DNA from: Verrucomicrobiota bacterium
GTDB lineage: Bacteria > Chlamydiota > Chlamydiia > Chlamydiales > Rhabdochlamydiaceae
Assembly (NCBI GenBank): GCA_903970455.1
Contig: CAJCIW010000064.1
Location: 1 to 11,504, forward strand
Length of the DNA stretch: 11,504 nt
Direction: 5' to 3'
The notes under the pieces were generated by a model. That model was given only the letters and a program-made list of their open reading frames with translations. It did not search any database and was not told the DNA's origin. The position numbers and the translations under genes are program-made. This document shows, in pieces, positions 6,931-11,504 of this stretch. Every line of letters begins with the position of its first letter. Position 1 is the stretch's first letter.

Positions 6931-7976
6931 TGAGATGGCTTGTTTTATTTCTTGTTTTAGCTGGACATGCGTTTGCGAAACAAAGTCCGTTCGATGATCA
7001 CGACTTTGAGGGAATGATGGGAGCAGCGACTTCCCATTGGAAGCATGTCGAAACGGCCAGGGACTTGGAATTCTTGGAGCAATCGAAGACTCTCTTTCAA
7101 AAACATAAAATGGCGCAGTATCTGCAAAAAGGGGGGTATAAAATTCCTCCTGTTGTTCATTTCATTTGGCTAGGGCCTCGCCCTTTTCCTCCGGAATCTG
7201 TCGAAAATGTCCGTTCATGGATCGCCAGCCATCCAGCATGGACAGTCAAATTTTGGACAGATAGAGATCGAGATCCTCCTTGCGAAGGAATGGAAAAAAA
7301 ATTGGTCAAAGATTTTGCATTTATGAAATTGGGAAGGTGCTACGAGCTGTCGCAAAATTGGGGAGAAAAATCAGATCTCCTGCGCTATGAAATTTTATTT
7401 CAGCAAGGTGGGATATACGTCGACCATGATGTGGAATGTCTCCGATCGTTCAACACCATCCACCATGGGTATGATTTTTTCTGCGGATTAGAAACTCCCC
7501 ACGAGCCGTTTGTGGGCAGAGGTGTGACATGTGGCAATGGGGTACTTGGTTCTCGCCCTCGCCATCCTGTCATGGTCAAAGTGATCGATTTGATTGTTGA
7601 GCGTTGGGATCTTGTTGGGGAAAAATTCCGTGGCAAGGATGCTTATTCTCGCACCGAAGTGGTGATGCAGCGCACCTATATAGCCATGACCGAAGCCGTC
7701 GAAAAGGCCATTGATAGGGAAGGGAACATCGATATCATCTTTCCTGCCGCTTATTTTTTTGCCAAATCTGAAATGCCGCCGCTTTATACACGCCATTTCT
7801 TTAAAGGCGCTTGGGATGAGTCTAAAGTAAACAAGACGATTGAAGATCGCGGCAAGGAGCGCTCGATTGGGAAGATCAGAAGGAAAAATCGGAATATTTT
7901 ATTCCTGCTTGCGGGCCTTATGGTTTTGAATGGATCTATTTTAGGCATTAGAATCTATATGAGGAAAAAAACATGA
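6927..7976 (+). CDS. Exported membrane-anchored GT32-like glycosyltransferase, copy 2
   Basis: 349 residues, clearly paralogous to both neighbours. The start MMRW leads into a hydrophobic core and a good signal peptidase I site (AFA then K, cleavage after 17). Domain motifs are IPPVVHFIWLGPRPFP (73-88, W81), HPAWTVKFWTD (102-112), KSDLLRY (148-154) with D150 and R153, and GGIYVDHDV (161-169) with D166/D168; all key donor-binding residues are present. A hydrophobic segment near 324-341 is followed by RIYMRKKT, giving a predicted tail anchor with its end in the cytoplasm. Cysteines 138, 171 and 186 match positions in both paralogues. It overlaps both neighbours by 4 bases (ATGA), so translation is probably coupled. 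It could glycosylate a surface protein, lipid or peptidoglycan-linked glycan; the sequence does not say which. Confidence 0.84.
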   Translation: MMRWLVLFLVLAGHAFAKQSPFDDHDFEGMMGAATSHWKHVETARDLEFLEQSKTLFQKHKMAQYLQKGGYKIPPVVHFIWLGPRPFPPESVENVRSWIASHPAWTVKFWTDRDRDPPCEGMEKKLVKDFAFMKLGRCYELSQNWGEKSDLLRYEILFQQGGIYVDHDVECLRSFNTIHHGYDFFCGLETPHEPFVGRGVTCGNGVLGSRPRHPVMVKVIDLIVERWDLVGEKFRGKDAYSRTEVVMQRTYIAMTEAVEKAIDREGNIDIIFPAAYFFAKSEMPPLYTRHFFKGAWDESKVNKTIEDRGKERSIGKIRRKNRNILFLLAGLMVLNGSILGIRIYMRKKT

Positions 7977-9046
7977 GCAAGTGCTGGCTGATCTTACTCG
8001 TTTCCTGCTTTTGTTTGAGCGGCTGCCAAAAAAAGAAAGAAATTGCCTATCCCACATCCGATGATTTTGAAAGTCTGTCGGGTAAAAATCTGCCGACTTG
8101 GGAATATGTGCAAACCAAAGAAGATTTCGAGCATTTGCATCTTTATCAACGGCTCTATGAATTGAAAAAAGGGCTGGTTGGAATCACGGATGGGATGGCC
8201 CGCGTTCCCCAAGTTGTCCATTTTATTTGGATTGGGCCCCGTCAATTTCCTCGGGAGTCGGTAGAAAATGTGCGGACTTGGATGGCAAAACATCCCGATT
8301 GGAGATTTTGTTTTTGGACCGATAGGCAAAGGCCCCTCCCCTGCCCCGGGATGCAGATGCGCTTGATCCAGGATGTGGAATTTTTAAAACTAAAAAATTG
8401 CTTCGCAAAATCGGACAATTATGCGGAAAAATCGGATCTGCTGCGGTATGAGATTTTGTACCGCGAGGGAGGCATTTACGTCGATCACGATGTCAAATGT
8501 TTCAAACCCTTTGGTCCGTTGAATCAGGCTTACGACTTTTTTTGCGGGATCGATATGCCTCACACAAGCTGCCTTCCCACCTGCATTCATCCGACAAATA
8601 ATTTAATTGGGGTGAAGCCCGGCCATCCGATTTTATTGCGCTGCATGGAACTGCTTGCAGAGAAGTGGGACCAGATTGAAAAAGAGTATCCTGGGACAGA
8701 CCGCGACTCAATGCTCACCCGAGTTCTGCATCGCACGTTTTGGCTTTTCGGCGAGGCGATCAAGCAGATGGGAAACCAAGCCGGCTATCGCGATATTGTC
8801 TTCCCCGCTTATTATTTTGACGCCCCCAAAGATGAGCTGGCGATCTATGCGCGGCATCTCTATGCCGGCGTTTGGCATGATAAAGAATCCCCTTTCGAGA
8901 AAATGGTGAGACAGAGGCTGATGATCCTAAGTAAAAAAAGCAATAAAATGCTTCTTTTTTTCGGGGTGGCTTCTGTTCTTAATCTATTGGGGTTAATTGC
9001 TCTTTTTGTTACTATTAAGAGAGTAATTGCCAAGGGTAGATCTTGA
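7973..9046 (+). CDS. GT32-like glycosyltransferase, lipoprotein copy 3
   Basis: 357 residues. The N-terminus is a lipoprotein signal with the lipobox LSGC (15-18), so Cys18 would be acylated after cleavage by signal peptidase II; Gln follows at +2. The glycosyltransferase domain has VPQVVHFIWIGPRQFP (78-93, W86), HPDWRFCFWTD (107-117), KSDLLRYE (153-160) with D155 and R158, and GGIYVDHDV (166-174) with D171/D173. All catalytic-type residues seen in copy 2 are kept. Residues about 326-347 are strongly hydrophobic, followed by KRVIAKGRS, so the protein could be held in the membrane at both ends. It is closest to copy 2, sharing the SVENVR-W-A-HP pattern, which suggests a later duplication. It overlaps copy 2 by ATGA and the next gene by TTGA. 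Substrate unknown. Confidence 0.84.
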   Translation: MSKCWLILLVSCFCLSGCQKKKEIAYPTSDDFESLSGKNLPTWEYVQTKEDFEHLHLYQRLYELKKGLVGITDGMARVPQVVHFIWIGPRQFPRESVENVRTWMAKHPDWRFCFWTDRQRPLPCPGMQMRLIQDVEFLKLKNCFAKSDNYAEKSDLLRYEILYREGGIYVDHDVKCFKPFGPLNQAYDFFCGIDMPHTSCLPTCIHPTNNLIGVKPGHPILLRCMELLAEKWDQIEKEYPGTDRDSMLTRVLHRTFWLFGEAIKQMGNQAGYRDIVFPAYYFDAPKDELAIYARHLYAGVWHDKESPFEKMVRQRLMILSKKSNKMLLFFGVASVLNLLGLIALFVTIKRVIAKGRS

Positions 9047-9840
9047 ATGATGAGTTATTAATTTTAAATAGCCAGGGGTTATTCCCTGGTCCTCATGAAC
9101 CCGACGAGCTTTTTTTTCTAAGAAGTAAAGCAGAGAAAAAGGGTCATTTTTGTCCTACCGCTTTCGAAATTACAAAAAAACTTTTTCATGCCGCGCCGGA
9201 CTGGGTGGAAATCCGGTATGGTCATCAAGGGCTGCGTCCCTGGGAAGGAGCAGCGGCCTGGATAGAAGAGGGCGGCCGCGCGTCGATACAGATTAAAAAC
9301 AATCGCTTCACCCGTTTATATCCTCTTGAAGAAACCGTTGCCCATGAGATGGTCCATGCGATGCGGGTGGCATTTGGAGAACCCCGTTTTGAAGAGATTT
9401 TGGCCTTTCGTACTTCCAAAAATCCCCTACGCCGTTATTTCGGCCCTCTTTTCTCTCGCGCTGGAGAATCCCTAGGATTTATTTTAGTGATGGCTGTTTC
9501 TTGGCTATGCTGCTTGGGAGAGATCATTTTCGATGTTTCTCTGGGAGCCAACTATTTGTTATGGTCGCCCATGGCAGTTTTGGGGCTCGGATTGATCCGA
9601 TTGGTATGCTCCCAAAGGATATTTTCCCTAGCTTTGGAAGAATTAGAAAAAGCAGTACCTGGGCGCTCGCTTGCTGTTGCGCTCCGCCTTACGGACAGAG
9701 AAATCGAAAACTTTGCCAAGTGTTCTCGGAGCGAGATCCTTTCTTTCGCCGGAAAGGAGAAAGAGAAAAGTTTGCGTTGGCGACAACTATATGCCGCTTT
9801 CTTCCCATTTTCTCCGCTTGGCGGCAGGGGCGATCTTTAA
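9043..9840 (+). CDS. Putative HExxH zinc metallopeptidase with membrane hairpin
   Basis: 265 residues; I do not recognise a named family. Residues 95-106 contain HEMVH (101-105), the zincin metal-binding motif, and the following RFEEILAFRTS (115-125) offers E118 or E119 as a possible third ligand, as in gluzincins. Two hydrophobic segments (about 143-160 and 168-186) form a membrane hairpin. A Lys/Arg/Glu-rich tail begins near 195. No signal peptide is seen. The start is TTG: the TTGA overlap continues the 4-base spacing of this gene chain, AAGGG (9032-9036) lies about 6 bases upstream, and the next in-frame Met is inside the HExxH motif. The last 54 bases overlap the 3' end of rpoN on the other strand. 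It may process or control the quality of the membrane enzymes encoded upstream; that is inference from position only. Confidence 0.72.
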   Translation: MNDELLILNSQGLFPGPHEPDELFFLRSKAEKKGHFCPTAFEITKKLFHAAPDWVEIRYGHQGLRPWEGAAAWIEEGGRASIQIKNNRFTRLYPLEETVAHEMVHAMRVAFGEPRFEEILAFRTSKNPLRRYFGPLFSRAGESLGFILVMAVSWLCCLGEIIFDVSLGANYLLWSPMAVLGLGLIRLVCSQRIFSLALEELEKAVPGRSLAVALRLTDREIENFAKCSRSEILSFAGKEKEKSLRWRQLYAAFFPFSPLGGRGDL

Positions 9841-11157
9841 AGCGTTCCGGTATTTTGAGACGGTGCGCCTTGCACAGGGGATTCCTAATGACTGGAATTG
9901 ACGGGCGATCTGGTCATCGGAAAGAGGGTTGATCTTGTCTTCATTTTCAATGGTCCGAGCGAGCATTTTGCGTACATTGTGCTTAGAGATTTTTCTCCCG
10001 TTGGGGGTATGAACCGCCTGCGTGAAGAAGGATTTCAGTGGAAAAAGCCCGTTAGGGGAGGCGGCATACTTGTTGGAAATTGCGCGCGTGATTGTCGATT
10101 CATGCAGAGTCAGTTCGGTTGCCGCTTCTTGAATCGTCATCGGCGCAAAGCCCCCTTTCTCCCCTTCAAAGAAATCGATTTGCCGTTTAAGAACAAACTC
10201 TCCTATCCGACGCAATGTCTCATTGCGCCGTTGGATAATCTTTCCTAGCCAGCGCCCGCTAACAAGATGGCGTCTAATGTAGGAAGCCTCCTCATTTTGC
10301 AAGGAGAGATCTTTAAGGGCCTGCTGATAAATGGGAACGACTTGAAAGTGGGGAAGGAAAGAAGTGGTGATTTCGATATGCCATTTCCCTTCCAGACACA
10401 CAAAATGCAAGTCGGGGATAAGAGGCGCGGTTGAAGAGTTGAAAAATTGATGCCCTGGATATAAATCGAGCGGCGCAATCTCTCTTTCAATCACTCTGAC
10501 GAGGTGAGACATCGGGATCTTAACCTTTTGTGCAATACGGGGCAATCGATTGTGTACGAGATCGTCGAATGCCTGCTCGATGATGGCGGCTGCTTTACCG
10601 CCCCCTTTCCCTTTTATGTTGAGTTGCAGCAAGAGGCATTCCTGAAGATTTCTAGCAGCGATGCCCGGGGGATCGAAGGATTGGATTTGCAAGAGGACGT
10701 TTTGTTTGATTTCCAAAGGGACGGAGGGCTCTATGTCGGAGAGCGGCGTTTCTAAAAAGCCTTTTTCATTGAGGTGGCCGATGATTAATTCTGCCAGCCG
10801 CGCCTTTGCCGGATCTGTGATGGTCAAGGAGATTTGTCTTGTCAGATACTCGTAGAGGGAAATCGGAGCCGTTAGGAGGTTTTCTTGATGGGTCCTGCGC
10901 CTTTGGTCGATCAATTCTTGAGATCTGTTTCGCAAAGGCTTTTGCTCGAAATCATCTAGGCTTACTTTCTGCTCCTCTTGAGCGAAGTCGATTTCCAAAA
11001 CGGGATTTGCTTCGATTTCCATTTTCAGCCATTCCGACAATTCAAATACAGGAAGCTGGAGGACATGAAAAGCTTGTCTCATCGCTAAATTCATCAACAA
11101 CTGTTGTTGTTGTTTTAATGAAGCTTGATTTTCTTGTATTAAAGATAAGGGGCACAT
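9787..11157 (-). CDS. rpoN: RNA polymerase sigma-54 factor
   Basis: 456-residue sigma factor that directs RNA polymerase to -24/-12 promoters and needs an AAA+ enhancer-binding activator. Region I is recognisable by its Gln/Leu-rich start (residues 15-40) and EIEANPVLE (47-55). The core-binding region spans about 100-300, with FDPPGIAARNLQECLLLQL (161-179). A helix-turn-helix lies near 341-364 (TIQEAATELTLHESTITRAI). The RpoN box reads ARRTVSKYR (429-437), against the usual ARRTVAKYR, and binds the -24 element. Length is near the family norm, so the protein looks complete and functional. The ATG at 11157 has only a weak purine-rich stretch before it. The gene converges on the metallopeptidase-like gene with a 54-base 3' overlap and no visible terminator. 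No activator gene and no convincing -24/-12 promoter were found by eye in the window. Confidence 0.97.
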   Translation of the reverse strand: MCPLSLIQENQASLKQQQQLLMNLAMRQAFHVLQLPVFELSEWLKMEIEANPVLEIDFAQEEQKVSLDDFEQKPLRNRSQELIDQRRRTHQENLLTAPISLYEYLTRQISLTITDPAKARLAELIIGHLNEKGFLETPLSDIEPSVPLEIKQNVLLQIQSFDPPGIAARNLQECLLLQLNIKGKGGGKAAAIIEQAFDDLVHNRLPRIAQKVKIPMSHLVRVIEREIAPLDLYPGHQFFNSSTAPLIPDLHFVCLEGKWHIEITTSFLPHFQVVPIYQQALKDLSLQNEEASYIRRHLVSGRWLGKIIQRRNETLRRIGEFVLKRQIDFFEGEKGGFAPMTIQEAATELTLHESTITRAISNKYAASPNGLFPLKSFFTQAVHTPNGRKISKHNVRKMLARTIENEDKINPLSDDQIARQFQSLGIPCARRTVSKYRNALKIAPAAKRRKWEESGI

Positions 11158-11271
11158 AATTTATTTCTCTTTATTCTCATGAATACATTTAATAAGTGAT
11201 TTTGTCTATTTGTGTTTTTAAATGAATCTGCTTTACAGCAATTAAAGGATTGAATATCATGCTCGCTACTT
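11158..11271. promoter_or_regulatory. Divergent intergenic region between rpoN and GT9-like gene
   Basis: This AT-rich 114-base stretch must hold promoters for two divergent genes. On the minus strand TAGACA-17-TATTCA (complement of about 11178-11206) is a possible promoter for rpoN, with a good -35 and a poor -10. On the plus strand nothing stands out beyond a small TGCT/AGCA repeat near 11229-11240. Promoter calls here are weak. Confidence 0.3.
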
Positions 11272-11282
11272 ATGACACGTGA
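11259..11282 (+). other. Possible seven-codon leader ORF ahead of GT9-like gene
   Basis: ATG at 11259 followed by six codons and TGA, encoding MLATYDT. AAGGA at 11245-11249 is well spaced for this start (9 bases) but is too far from the GT9-like ATG at 11272, which lies inside this tiny ORF in another frame. Ribosomes ending here could re-initiate on the larger gene. It may be chance. Confidence 0.25.
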
Positions 11283-11504
11283 TGCAGTATTCAGCTGTTT
11301 GGGGCTTGGCGACGGATTGATCGCTTTGGTCCTTTCCAATAATCTTCATCTTAACGGAGGGGAGGTCACCACCTTTCATCCCTTCTTAGGCCAGCTTCAA
11401 CCGTGGTTTCCCCATCTCCCTTTGCGGAAATTTCCTGCCCTGGAAGAAATGGACTCTTTGTTGTCTGGTTACGACCGCTTCTTCATCATTTTGGAAAAGT
11501 CGCC
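11272..11504 (+). CDS. Glycosyltransferase, GT9/heptosyltransferase-like (5' part)
   Basis: The first 77 codons of a gene that runs off the right edge. The N-terminus LGLGDGLIALVLSNNLHLNG resembles the glycine-rich entry loop of GT9 enzymes (ADP-heptose:LPS heptosyltransferases and relatives), where a GxGD stretch follows the first strand and binds the acceptor side. It continues with a second strand (EVTTFHPFLGQL) as in a GT-B Rossmann half. A stop codon lies in frame at 11251-11253, so the ATG at 11272 is the first usable start, although no Shine-Dalgarno sits at normal distance. The donor-binding half is outside the window, so family assignment is tentative. It would fit the surface-glycan theme. 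Confidence 0.55.
   Translation, partial: MTRDAVFSCLGLGDGLIALVLSNNLHLNGGEVTTFHPFLGQLQPWFPHLPLRKFPALEEMDSLLSGYDRFFIILEKS

Noticed and set aside
5908..9046. Secreted large clostridial-type toxins (TcdA/TcdB-like)
   Set aside because: The proteins are only 340-357 residues, with no autoprotease, translocation or repeat-binding domains, and have membrane anchors; only the catalytic-fold motifs are shared.
9501..9932. Rightward 143-codon open frame across the metallopeptidase and rpoN ends
   Set aside because: It is out of frame with two well-supported genes, rich in Arg and Cys, and shows no motif; it is a shadow of the overlap zone.
10504..11159. Rightward open frames opposite the rpoN 5' half
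   Set aside because: They are antisense to highly conserved RpoN coding sequence and have no start signals or recognisable protein features.

Overview
This window reads as bacterial chromosome. It carries a surface-carbohydrate gene block next to rpoN (sigma-54). Base composition looks intermediate by eye (not counted). The combination of a roughly 450-residue RpoN and a tandem set of GT32/Och1-like DXD glycosyltransferases suggests an environmental, host-associated bacterium. A chlamydia-like (Parachlamydiales) organism is my best guess, but that is inference and is not proven by anything in the window.

Left part (1-4567): a large two-domain glycosyltransferase (GT2 + GT4) reads leftwards. 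It has a textbook sigma-70-type promoter lying almost on top of its start codon. Diverging from it are a GT2 glycosyltransferase and an overlapping Wzx/MOP-type polysaccharide flippase. These look like parts of a pathway for a lipid-linked oligosaccharide or polysaccharide (LPS side chain, capsule or similar). No polymerase or ligase gene is visible.

Middle (4568-9840): a 108-base gap made almost wholly of GC-rich inverted repeats, two of them perfect palindromes sharing a CCTTAAGG core, leads straight into the ribosome binding site of a tightly packed five-gene chain. Every junction in this chain overlaps by exactly 4 bases. The order is a GT4 glycosyltransferase, three tandem paralogous GT32-like (Gly_transf_sug/DXD) glycosyltransferases, and a small membrane protein with a zinc-protease HExxH motif. 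The GT32-like proteins are the most unusual content. Each has an N-terminal export signal (signal peptide I, signal peptide I, lipoprotein signal) and a C-terminal membrane segment with a basic tail. This predicts nucleotide-sugar-type glycosyltransferase domains on the outer face of the cytoplasmic membrane.

Right part (9787-11504): rpoN reads leftwards, and its 3' end overlaps the 3' end of the protease-like gene by 54 bases. A 114-base divergent gap separates rpoN from the start of a truncated gene that resembles GT9 (heptosyltransferase-like) glycosyltransferases. Together the genes suggest synthesis, export and possibly extracytoplasmic decoration of a surface glycan or of glycoproteins.
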